28,180 bases of DNA from contig JBFJVZ010000040.1 in the NCBI GenBank assembly GCA_041623895.1, forward strand, positions 1 to 28,180. The letters are read 5' to 3'. The position numbers were made by a program, and so were the translations under genes. This DNA is from JBFJVZ01 sp041623895. GTDB lineage: Bacteria > Planctomycetota > Planctomycetia > Pirellulales > Pirellulaceae. Each line of letters starts with the position of its first letter. Position 1 is the stretch's first letter. Shown piece after piece: positions 1 through 6,605 of this stretch. The notes below the pieces were generated by a model. That model had not been told where the DNA came from and did not search any database. It worked only from the letters and a program-made list of their open reading frames with translations.

Positions 1-46
1 AAGCGTGAGCGAGGCGACAAATCACGCAATTCCCTCGCTCACGCTT
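1..46. repeat. REP-like long hairpin at the window edge
   Basis: A perfect 14-bp inverted repeat: bases 1-14 (AAGCGTGAGCGAGG) pair with 33-46 (CCTCGCTCACGCTT) around an 18-base loop. The left arm begins at the first base of the window, so the element may extend further. There is no T-tract after the right arm, so it does not look like an intrinsic terminator for rightward transcription. I recall very similar GCGTGAGCGAGG palindromes as dispersed intergenic repeats in Rhodopirellula-type genomes; that is memory, not a search. A REP-transposase remnant at 17937-18095 makes a REP element plausible. Confidence 0.6.
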
Positions 47-115
47 CGGGTTACCAGGTAAACGGCAAATACGAATCCCGCCACTAGACGAATCAAGACA
101 GACGGTCGCTCCCGA

Positions 116-502
116 ATGCACGAGCAAGGCAACAATCCGTTTCAACCTCCCCGTCAAGTCGGCCAGGCTCAGGGGCGGTCCTCATTCATGTATGTCTTCG
201 CCTGTCTGGTGTGGTGTGGTCTGGCAATCAAGGTGACGGTTTTTCGTCCCGTTGTGCGGTCCTTTTTCGAGGAATTTGAAATCGCCTTGCCGGTGTTGAC
301 GGTGTGGTTGCTGCATCCGTGGCAAACCTATTTGTTCCTCGCCATTGCCAGCGCCGTACTGGCAGCCGGAGTGATCGTGCGAAGCGGTGAAGCACGTTAC
401 CACGTGGGTCGGATCTCCTTGATGATCGCAGTCGTGGTGATCGTGCTGATCACGTTCGGAGTTGGTCTACCGCTGCTCAGAGTGATCGAAGCGCTCTCAT
501 GA
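116..502 (+). CDS. Small three-helix membrane protein, GspF-like segment
   Basis: A 128-residue protein I cannot assign to a named family. It has a short polar N-terminus (residues 1-24) and three hydrophobic segments at about 25-45, 70-90 and 100-122. The stretch around residues 44-70 (FRPVVRSFFEEFEIALPVLT, then a hydrophobic helix) resembles the conserved part of GspF/PilC secretion platform proteins, where a P..F..F.....LP..T motif precedes a membrane helix. GspF itself is about 400 residues, so this would be only a miniature relative. The start is an ATG; no clear Shine-Dalgarno precedes it. It is transcribed towards the minus-strand HEAT gene, with 42 bases between the two stops. The coding call rests on the uninterrupted hydrophobic pattern; function unknown. 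Confidence 0.6.
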   Translation: MHEQGNNPFQPPRQVGQAQGRSSFMYVFACLVWCGLAIKVTVFRPVVRSFFEEFEIALPVLTVWLLHPWQTYLFLAIASAVLAAGVIVRSGEARYHVGRISLMIAVVVIVLITFGVGLPLLRVIEALS

Positions 503-544
503 GGCGCAGATGTGAGGCGATTGGCGTTATCAAGTAGCCGGTAC

Positions 545-1873
545 TCACCGCAGATTCAAGACTCTGCGGATACGAAATGCCACGGTTTGATCCTTCTCGT
601 CCGCCATCCGCAGCCTTAACTGTTGCCCCACCCAAGGATCCTTCATGTCAGCCAGTGCTGAGATCGCTCGCAATCGGACTTCGCGGTCGTGATCGTCCAA
701 CAGCATCATCAACCACGGCCGCACATCGATGTCGTAGGCGGATCCTGAGAGCGACTCGATCAGCGCGATCTTGGACTGCCGGTTGCCTGTGGCGATTTGC
801 ATGCCAATCGAAATCTCGACATCGCTGTACCCGCGGCGCGTCAGTTCGGTTTTTGCCTGATCCTGAAGTTGCTGATCCGATTTGACCAGAGATCGGATGA
901 TGGTTGCGACGCTGGCATCTTGCCAAGGAGTTTCGATCACGTGTGCCACCGGCTGGATGGTCGTCGGCGGATGATAGACCGCTGCGTCAGATGTTACGGC
1001 CTCGGCCCGATGCGTTCGGCTTCGATGCACGTCCCTCAGCAAGACGACTTCATCATCAGGCACGGCCTTGAGTGGACTCTTGGTTTGATGAATTTGCGGT
1101 TGGGCCACTTGAATGCCGGCCTGGACGTTGGGCGAACGAACTTCTCGGGGCGGCAGATCTTCCTGGGGCGAACGCTCTTCTCCGGGCGAAAGATTTTCTC
1201 GGGGCGGCCAGTCCGTCCAGTCAACGCCACGCGACAAATGATCAACAGGCAGCGGTCGTTTGCGAACATCGATGTTGTTGAAATTTGCAATCTCGCTGCT
1301 TTCCGCATCAACTTCCCAGACCGATGTGAGTTTGTCGATTGCCGCTGTGGCGGCAAAGTACAACTGTCGCATTTGGTCGTCTTGTTGATCAACCGAAAAC
1401 TGCGAAGCAGCTTGAAGTAATTCGACGGCCAATTCTCGTCGCTTGGCAGACAGAGCAGATTCATTGGCAACAATCGCAGCAACCAGCACTTTGTGGTTTC
1501 GAATCGATTCCTCGGCCTCCAGCACTGTCCAGTCTCGCTGCATGCTGCGAAGCAATTGATGGGCGCGGTCTGCGATTCGATCGTCTTTATCGGTCAGAGC
1601 TGTCGTGATCGTCGGAATTGCTTTGTCACCCCAGGCAGTAAGTTGCTGCAACCGTTCTTGTTTTTCGGCGGACGGCAACGCCGCAAAGTCAGCGGTCAAT
1701 TGGAAGAGACGAAAATTGGCGTATTGCTGACCCAACACCAAGAATGTTGCCAGCAAGACGGTGGTCAGCAAAAAGAACTTCAGCCCGTTCGCGATGTAGG
1801 TGCTTTTGGCCGGCGACGAAGCCTGTTCAATCGAAAACGGGTTGGGTAAATCATCGATGTTGGCTCGTTGCAT
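545..1873 (-). CDS. HEAT-repeat-containing single-pass membrane protein
   Basis: A 442-residue protein with a cytoplasmic-looking N-terminus, one transmembrane helix at about residues 30-50, a helical HEAT-like block at about 65-115 (GDKAIPTITTALTDKDDRIA), and a C-terminal HEAT-like block at about 325-442 (PWLMMLLDDHDREVRLRAIS). HEAT repeats are usually protein-binding scaffolds; no enzyme motif is visible. Between the two blocks is a proline- and charge-rich linker with four tandem six-residue units (pattern [PS]PxExx), encoded by an 18-bp repeat at 1141-1212. The start is ATG at 1873. It lies downstream of, and in the same direction as, the lipoprotein gene ending at 1997 (123-base gap), so the two could be co-transcribed. 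Partner unknown. Confidence 0.75.
   Translation of the reverse strand: MQRANIDDLPNPFSIEQASSPAKSTYIANGLKFFLLTTVLLATFLVLGQQYANFRLFQLTADFAALPSAEKQERLQQLTAWGDKAIPTITTALTDKDDRIADRAHQLLRSMQRDWTVLEAEESIRNHKVLVAAIVANESALSAKRRELAVELLQAASQFSVDQQDDQMRQLYFAATAAIDKLTSVWEVDAESSEIANFNNIDVRKRPLPVDHLSRGVDWTDWPPRENLSPGEERSPQEDLPPREVRSPNVQAGIQVAQPQIHQTKSPLKAVPDDEVVLLRDVHRSRTHRAEAVTSDAAVYHPPTTIQPVAHVIETPWQDASVATIIRSLVKSDQQLQDQAKTELTRRGYSDVEISIGMQIATGNRQSKIALIESLSGSAYDIDVRPWLMMLLDDHDREVRLRAISALADMKDPWVGQQLRLRMADEKDQTVAFRIRRVLNLR
1141..1212. repeat. 18-bp tandem repeat, 4 units, inside a coding region
   Basis: Four contiguous 18-base units (1141-1158, 1159-1176, 1177-1194, 1195-1212), each built on a core like CTTCTCGGGGCGRMAGAT with a few substitutions. 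Read on the minus strand it encodes hexapeptides such as SPGEER, SPQEDL and PPREVR in the linker of the HEAT protein. Because 18 is a multiple of three, unit gain or loss would keep the reading frame. Confidence 0.9.
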
Positions 1874-1996
1874 GGTGGATCCGTCCGCCTAAAGAGCTAC
1901 TGTTGCCGAAAGTTTTGTGGTTGCCGGCGGCGGTGCCGATTGTCGCGACCAACGGCGATTGAAAGCAAGATCATTTCAGGCCGCGATTTGCGGGGT

Positions 1997-3415
1997 TTAT
2001 TGCTGCTTCCAGGCTGCCTGGTGCTTTGCCATTTCCGCGCCCAACAGGTTGCGATAGGTGGAAACGTCCGCTCGCCATTGATCCAGCAGTCGACCCGGGA
2101 CATCGATGCCGCGCAGCACGTCACCGATGATCGGACCAAGGGCCGCGAAATGTTGCGGCGTCATCAGACTCTCCACCCAGGCGATTCGTCCCTGGCGATC
2201 GATTACGACCAAGCCGCAGTCAGCATCGCGGTCGGCATTCATGACCACCGTCTGCAGCGAGTGGTTCGCATCGACAGCAACCGGGACCGTCAAATCCGCA
2301 GGCAACTTCCCCGCGGCCTCTTGATCAGCAATGATGATCGAGCGGACTCGTGCGGCCACATCGGCGGTCATCAGTGATGCCCAGCCGTCGAAGGCCGCGG
2401 CATTCCAAAGCGAAACTTCTGTTGCCGTGACAAACAAGATCACCGTGATCTCGCGGTCCGAGCCTTGATCGCTGATTTGAACTTTGCCCGTTCGATCGCG
2501 GATACGGAATGATTTGGCTGACTGTCCCAATCTTGGTGCAGGCTGCGGCGGGGGCAGCGGGATCATCCGACTGACAAATTTCGGCTGACGGGGCAAGTCA
2601 TCGATCGGTGGAGTTTCCGTGTCGGTGTCAAAGGTCGCATTGATCAGATCAAGCGTCAGGTAAACGTGGTCTGCCAAGTCATCCGGCATCGCGATCGAGG
2701 GCAAATCCACGCGTCGAATCACCGACGAATCCTGATCGATCCAAAATCGATATTGGTCGGCATCAGCAGTCACAAGCACCATCTGGCAGAGACGATCGTC
2801 CAGCTCACGCCGCTTGCCAAATTTGATTTCATGGTTTTCCGCGAATAGCCGCTGCATGGGATGATCGGCAAATAGCCAATCTAGCTGTGCTGGTGGTCCG
2901 GCAAGCCCCGAAGAGATCTTCTCATTTAGAACGGCATCAGCCAACAGATCCTGCGGATCAAATCGTCCTTCGCGGGGCGGCAAACGAAGGACTTGTGAGT
3001 CGTGGTTTTCTGTCGCCTGGTCGACGATCCAAGCCATCGTTCCTTCCTGGTCTGACCAAATCTGAACGTCGTAGGCGCTGACGTAGATCGTTCGTCCGTC
3101 CATGCGGACGGACAGCGGAGCTTGTTCGCTCTGGAGGCGACCGTCGATCGTGTAGCTCAATCGCGCGACCGCATTGTCCCGATAGGATTGCGCATGGCGA
3201 TACCTTTGAAAAACTGATTGCAGATACCCTCTGGCTGTCAAGCTGTTCTGTATCGCTGATTGGCCGCTATCTTCGGACGGCGAAGTACCGCATCCAGAGC
3301 AGAACAACAGGACAACCGCTAGCGAGCGGATGCGGCCAGGCAACCATGCTGGGCGGGACGTTGGCGAGGAAAGCACCTTAATTCTCACTTGATTCGATGG
3401 TGAGTGGCGAGACAC
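1997..3415 (-). CDS. Lipoprotein, LolA/DUF2092-like plus CXXC-less thioredoxin-like domain
   Basis: A 472-residue predicted lipoprotein starting at a GTG. A hydrophobic stretch (about residues 31-41) ends in a lipobox-like LLFCSGC, giving Cys42 as the probable lipidated residue; in-frame GTG codons 10 and 14 are alternative starts that would give a more ordinary signal length. Residues about 58-260 (ARGYLQSVFQRYRHAQSYRD onward) look like the LolA/DUF2092-type sheet fold common in planctomycete lipoproteins. Residues about 310-440 look like a thioredoxin/AhpC-TSA fold (TVILFVTATEVSLW, then GLVVIDRQGRIAW), but the CXXC motif expected after the first strand is absent, so redox activity is unlikely. 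It probably acts at the cell envelope. It lies upstream of the HEAT gene on the same strand. Domain calls are by motif resemblance only. Confidence 0.7.
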   Translation of the reverse strand: MSRHSPSNQVRIKVLSSPTSRPAWLPGRIRSLAVVLLFCSGCGTSPSEDSGQSAIQNSLTARGYLQSVFQRYRHAQSYRDNAVARLSYTIDGRLQSEQAPLSVRMDGRTIYVSAYDVQIWSDQEGTMAWIVDQATENHDSQVLRLPPREGRFDPQDLLADAVLNEKISSGLAGPPAQLDWLFADHPMQRLFAENHEIKFGKRRELDDRLCQMVLVTADADQYRFWIDQDSSVIRRVDLPSIAMPDDLADHVYLTLDLINATFDTDTETPPIDDLPRQPKFVSRMIPLPPPQPAPRLGQSAKSFRIRDRTGKVQISDQGSDREITVILFVTATEVSLWNAAAFDGWASLMTADVAARVRSIIIADQEAAGKLPADLTVPVAVDANHSLQTVVMNADRDADCGLVVIDRQGRIAWVESLMTPQHFAALGPIIGDVLRGIDVPGRLLDQWRADVSTYRNLLGAEMAKHQAAWKQQ

Positions 3416-3560
3416 GTTTTGTCACGGTCGTCAGAAATTCCTCCAACTCGGCGGCGATGTGGCTTCTGCCGTGTGGCCAAGGCTACTACAACTACAGGAT
3501 CGAAGACAATCTCAAGCATCAGCCAACATTGGTAGTTCGCACTTTTCACCACACCTTTTC

Positions 3561-4802
3561 ATGAATCAGCCCGATCCGCACTGCGTAAACTTCGACGATC
3601 TTGTCGGCAGACTTCCGGCAGATCGAACATGGGAGTACGACTGCGGCGCAAAGCGGAAACATTTGAATGTCGCCAAGAGTGCGATTCAGACCCTTCAAAC
3701 ACCGCTCGATTTTCCTCCGCTCAGCGCGGCCATCGTACCGGGCGATCGGATTGCATTGGTTGTCGATCCCAACGTGCCGCAACTTGTTGATGTGATCCAA
3801 GGTGTTCTGGAGTCGATATCACAAACCGAGGCGGAAGCCGTCGACATCGTATTGTGGGACGAGGCCACTGACGTCACGGTCAATACGCTTGGGCAGCGAT
3901 TCGCTAACACAGCCACCGTCATTCGGCATTGCTGCGATGACCGCGCGTCGCTTCGTTATTTGGCGGCAGACGAGGCAGGCCAAGCGATTTATCTGAGCCG
4001 CGTCGTTGTTGATGCCGATTTTGTTTTGCCCATCATTGCCGGCCGGCTGATGGATCGAGCCTGTCAGCACGACCTAACCGGGGTCTTCCCATCCATGTGC
4101 GATTCGGCAACGCGCAATCGACATTGGATGCAAATATCCAGGCCCGATGAGGACATCAAGGAGCGAAACGAAGATCAAATTCCCTGGTTGCTGGGTGTCC
4201 ATCTCATGATGTCAGTGAAGGCAAGTGCAACAGGGCAAGCCGGCGAAATCGTTGCCGGCACGCCCGAAGCGATCGGAAAGCTGGTTTCGCCGATTCGACA
4301 GGCCTCGGGTGACTTTCCTCCGGCGGCGCCGTTGGTGATCGCTTCGTTGGATGGAGACGCCCAGCAACAGACTTGGCAAAATGCTGCTCGCGGTGCTGTC
4401 GCCGTCAGCCGGTACGCGCAACCCGGCGGAACAATCGTATTGTGGACTGCAATCGACTCCGAACCACAGGGCAAGCTATCGTGTTTGGACGAGTTTGATC
4501 ACGCAGCCGTTGTTGATGCCGGCGCAAACGATACTTCAGTGGATTCCCAAGGACAGTTCCCCGCCTGGCAAGCGGGTGATGGACTTGCGTATTCGCTGGC
4601 CCGCACCGCCGCTGACTTTCGACTATTGATTCACAGCCAGCTGCCGCGCGACGTGATCGAATCGATGGGAATCGGAGTCGTTGAGTCGGTCGGTGAATTG
4701 CTTCATTTGTTGGGCACCTTCGATTCATGTGGCGTTTTGCGAGCGGCACAATTCGCCGGCAGTACTTTGGACGCACCGCACCGATTGGGATTAGAGACGT
4801 GA
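3561..4802 (+). CDS. DUF2088 / LarA-like (lactate racemase N-terminal-like) protein
   Basis: A 413-residue protein. The reading frame is open from 3459, but the ATG at 3561 is preferred because family-like sequence starts soon after it. The segment PLSAAIVPGDRIALVVDPNV matches the conserved opening strand of the LarA/DUF2088 family, and the alternating strand-helix pattern continues through the protein. In genuine nickel-pincer lactate racemase, His and Lys residues hold the cofactor, and a PH...GfsGG.K region follows the second strand; here the corresponding place reads VLPIIAGRLMDRACQHDLTG and lacks the GG.K core. I therefore would not call it a lactate racemase; substrate unknown. Its TGA stop shares a base with the ATG of the Nudix gene (TGATG), indicating translational coupling. 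Confidence 0.7.
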   Translation: MNQPDPHCVNFDDLVGRLPADRTWEYDCGAKRKHLNVAKSAIQTLQTPLDFPPLSAAIVPGDRIALVVDPNVPQLVDVIQGVLESISQTEAEAVDIVLWDEATDVTVNTLGQRFANTATVIRHCCDDRASLRYLAADEAGQAIYLSRVVVDADFVLPIIAGRLMDRACQHDLTGVFPSMCDSATRNRHWMQISRPDEDIKERNEDQIPWLLGVHLMMSVKASATGQAGEIVAGTPEAIGKLVSPIRQASGDFPPAAPLVIASLDGDAQQQTWQNAARGAVAVSRYAQPGGTIVLWTAIDSEPQGKLSCLDEFDHAAVVDAGANDTSVDSQGQFPAWQAGDGLAYSLARTAADFRLLIHSQLPRDVIESMGIGVVESVGELLHLLGTFDSCGVLRAAQFAGSTLDAPHRLGLET

Positions 4803-5359
4803 TGAACGGCTCACAGACAAGCCAACAAGCAACTCGGATCGAGTCCGTTTTTCATTTCTGTCCGCGTTGTGGGGAGCCTAACGGGCGTGTCGGCGAGATT
4901 CCCTTTCGTTGCCCGAAATGTCGGATGACGACGTTCTTTGGTCCGGTTGCCGCTGTGGGAGCACTTGTCACGAACCCAGCCGGCGAGCTGTTATTGGTTC
5001 GCCGCGCCCGCAATCCCGGAAAAGGTTGCTGGGGGCTGCCCGGGGGATTTGTGGATCGCAACGAGACCATCGAAGAGGCCTTGGCTCGCGAAGTGAAGGA
5101 GGAAACCGAACTGATCATCAGCTCTTGTCGACTCCTGATGACACACCCCAATGAGTACAATTATCAGGGCGTCATTGCTCCCGTGATTGACCTTTTCTAT
5201 TGCTGTGACGTCGAGTCGCCTGCAACTATCTCGCTCGCCGCTGATGAGCTTGATCACCATGTCTGGGTCCATCCGACCAAGCAGCATTTGGACCACATGG
5301 CGTTCCCCTCAAACCGGATCGCGATCGAGTATTTTTTGTCGCAAAAGGCGCGGCAGTGA
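4802..5359 (+). CDS. Nudix hydrolase with N-terminal zinc ribbon (NudC-like)
   Basis: A 185-residue Nudix hydrolase. The ATG at 4802 overlaps the preceding stop by one base; the frame is open back to 4727 but that part has no family character. An N-terminal zinc ribbon uses Cys20, Cys23, Cys37 and Cys40 (CPRC...CPKC), as in NADH pyrophosphatase-like Nudix proteins. The Nudix box is at residues 82-104: G82, E88, R96-E97 and E100-E101 are in the required spacing for Mg2+ binding, but the late glycine of the motif is replaced by Glu (EETEL). Members hydrolyse a nucleoside diphosphate linked to another moiety; the real substrate cannot be read from the sequence. Coupling to the DUF2088 gene suggests a shared pathway or housekeeping role, which is inference. 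Confidence 0.9.
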   Translation: MNGSQTSQQATRIESVFHFCPRCGEPNGRVGEIPFRCPKCRMTTFFGPVAAVGALVTNPAGELLLVRRARNPGKGCWGLPGGFVDRNETIEEALAREVKEETELIISSCRLLMTHPNEYNYQGVIAPVIDLFYCCDVESPATISLAADELDHHVWVHPTKQHLDHMAFPSNRIAIEYFLSQKARQ

Positions 5360-5378
5360 GGCAGCGGCAGCGCGCACT

Positions 5379-5393
5379 TGAGAATCGTTCTCA
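5379..5393. promoter_or_regulatory. Fur-box-like palindrome upstream of the ferritin-like gene
   Basis: TGAGAATCGTTCTCA, six-base arms TGAGAA/TTCTCA around TCG. It agrees at 12 of 15 positions with the 7-1-7 iron box TGATAATCATTATCA (my hand count). It lies 199 bases before the ferritin-like ATG and 20 bases after the Nudix stop. An operator for an iron- or peroxide-sensing Fur-family repressor is the natural inference. Confidence 0.5.
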
Positions 5394-5423
5394 CATTGGT
5401 CCATTGGAACTCAGGATCTTGTT

Positions 5424-5438
5424 TTGAGTCATTCTCAA
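5424..5438. promoter_or_regulatory. Second Fur-box-like palindrome
   Basis: TTGAGTCATTCTCAA, five-base arms TTGAG/CTCAA around TCATT. It repeats the GAG...TTCTCA theme of the palindrome at 5379-5393, starting 45 bases further on. Two related sites before one gene suggest cooperative regulator binding, but the match to an iron box is weaker here. Confidence 0.4.
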
Positions 5439-5485
5439 CAAGCAAACATTCTGCTTTGTTTTCGCATTCCTGCTCAGTTTCGCGG

Positions 5486-5503
5486 TTGCATCTGACGATG
5501 CAA
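5486..5503. other. Inverted repeat (6-bp arms) in the ferritin upstream region
   Basis: TTGCAT and ATGCAA flank a six-base spacer CTGACG. It could be an operator or a short RNA hairpin in the leader; no poly-T follows. It is followed five bases later by another inverted repeat. Confidence 0.45.
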
Positions 5504-5507
5504 AGCG

Positions 5508-5522
5508 CTATCTAGAAGATAG
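5508..5522. other. Inverted repeat (6-bp arms) in the ferritin leader
   Basis: CTATCT-AGA-AGATAG, perfect six-base arms around three bases, 70 bases before the ferritin-like ATG. The form (6-3-6) equals that of the palindrome at 5379-5393, but the arm sequence differs, so a different protein or an RNA hairpin would be involved. Confidence 0.45.
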
Positions 5523-5592
5523 AGAATCAAGGAACGGTGTTCCCCGCCGTATCATTCCCTCAGCACCATAGAACGTTAAAAGAAGAATAGAC

Positions 5593-6045
5593 ATGAGCAA
5601 TCAAGCGATCATCGATCACCTTAACGAAGTCCTCAAGCATGAATGGACCGGCGTAGCGCAGTACTCCCAAGCGAGTTTCATTGTGGAAGGCGTGTGGCGC
5701 GAAGTGTACGCCAAAACATTCATCGAAAACGCCGAAGAATCCTTTGGACACGCGAAGTTGGTGGGCGACAAAATTGTTGCCCTCGGTGGCGTTCCGGCGG
5801 TAACGCGTAACGAGGTCAAGCAGTCACGCGACTTGAATGAAATCCTCGAATTCAGTTTGGCGTTCGAGACCAAGGCGGTCGAGATGTACGACAAGGCAAT
5901 CGACCTGGCCGGCGACGATAAGGCCCTGGTCGTGTTCCTGGAGGACATTCTGAAGGAAGAACAGGAAGGCGTCGACGAATTTACCAAGTTGTTGCGTACT
6001 TCCAGCACGGCCTCCGGTGGCGGAACTGCCAGCAAGACCGCTTAG
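5593..6045 (+). CDS. Ferritin-like (bacterioferritin-type) protein
   Basis: A 150-residue four-helix ferritin-like protein, close in length to bacterioferritin (about 158). Helix A carries LNEVLKHEWTGVAQY, matching LNxxLxxEL.A..QY with Glu17 and Tyr24; helix B ends in EESFGHAKLVGDKI with His53; helix C has Glu92 (FETKA); helix D has ILKEEQEGVDEF with Glu123. Aligning by eye to E. coli Bfr, the positions of ligands Glu51 and His130 are Ser50 and Gly126 here, so the di-iron site would be changed unless Glu48/49 or Glu125 substitute. There is no obvious heme-binding methionine at the Bfr position. The last 18 residues are a Ser/Gly/Ala-rich tail. The start is ATG with only a weak AAGAAGA upstream. 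Likely roles are iron storage or protection; an altered active site leaves this open. Confidence 0.85.
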   Translation: MSNQAIIDHLNEVLKHEWTGVAQYSQASFIVEGVWREVYAKTFIENAEESFGHAKLVGDKIVALGGVPAVTRNEVKQSRDLNEILEFSLAFETKAVEMYDKAIDLAGDDKALVVFLEDILKEEQEGVDEFTKLLRTSSTASGGGTASKTA

Positions 6046-6605
6046 TTGACTTGCGTTGCCTTTCAGGGCTGAGATCCTTTGCGGCGATCCGAACCCGGGG
6101 CGGCGCCGGCGGGCGCCGCAGGCTACTCGAGCCCTTTCAGGGCAATGGACGGCCACAAACCGCAATCTAAAAACCACCCAGCTCAGGGTGGTTTTCGAGC
6201 CTGCCAGGGCGAACGTGGTGCTGGAATTTGCCTCGATCAAACTTTTGCCGATGTCCGTCGGCCGATCTCGCTGCCCCCGAGTCGCAGTGCGTCTCCCCGC
6301 CCGCTGCCATCGTGGCATTGAATTCGGATCGGAGCCTCGGTCCGTCCTCACGCGAGCGTCGCTAAGTGCCCGCTGCGTAATAACTTGCGGACGTTTTTTC
6401 AGGAACGGCACAGAGGTTGCTGCATGGGGCTGGCCACCGAGGTCCACTGCCACCGGTGCATCCATCGTGACTTTCCCGGCCCAGCCATCGCCCTGATGAC
6501 GGTTTCCCGGATCGATTAATCGTTCAACCCTTTCACGTCTCAAGCAAGCTCGCTCAGCGGGTTTTTGAGATCTCACTGAACCAGCTCTACAGGAGAAGAA
6601 ACGTC
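6046..6605. other. 560-base intergenic region, no gene; hairpin-rich left half
   Basis: I see no convincing gene on either strand. The left part (6058-6210) holds a terminator (listed separately), a GC-rich hairpin at 6101-6118 (CGGCGCC/GGCGCCG), and three short related motifs ending in CAGGGC at 6058-6069, 6131-6143 and 6199-6210. The right part should carry the groEL1 promoter. I looked for a CIRCE element (TTAGCACTC-N9-GAGTGCTAA) and saw none; a perfect 10-bp palindrome TGAGATCTCA lies at 6566-6575, shortly before the groEL1 Shine-Dalgarno. Confidence 0.6.
6170..6195 (+). terminator. Rho-independent terminator after the ferritin-like gene
   Basis: Perfect ten-base arms AAAACCACCC (6170-6179) and GGGTGGTTTT (6186-6195) around the loop AGCTCA. 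The GC core is flanked by A4/T4, the form of an intrinsic terminator, possibly bidirectional. It lies 125 bases after the ferritin-like stop. Confidence 0.7.

Noticed and set aside
6056..6496. 146-residue plus-strand frame in the gap before groEL1
   Set aside because: It is Arg/Pro-rich, runs through the terminator hairpin and has no recognisable motif.
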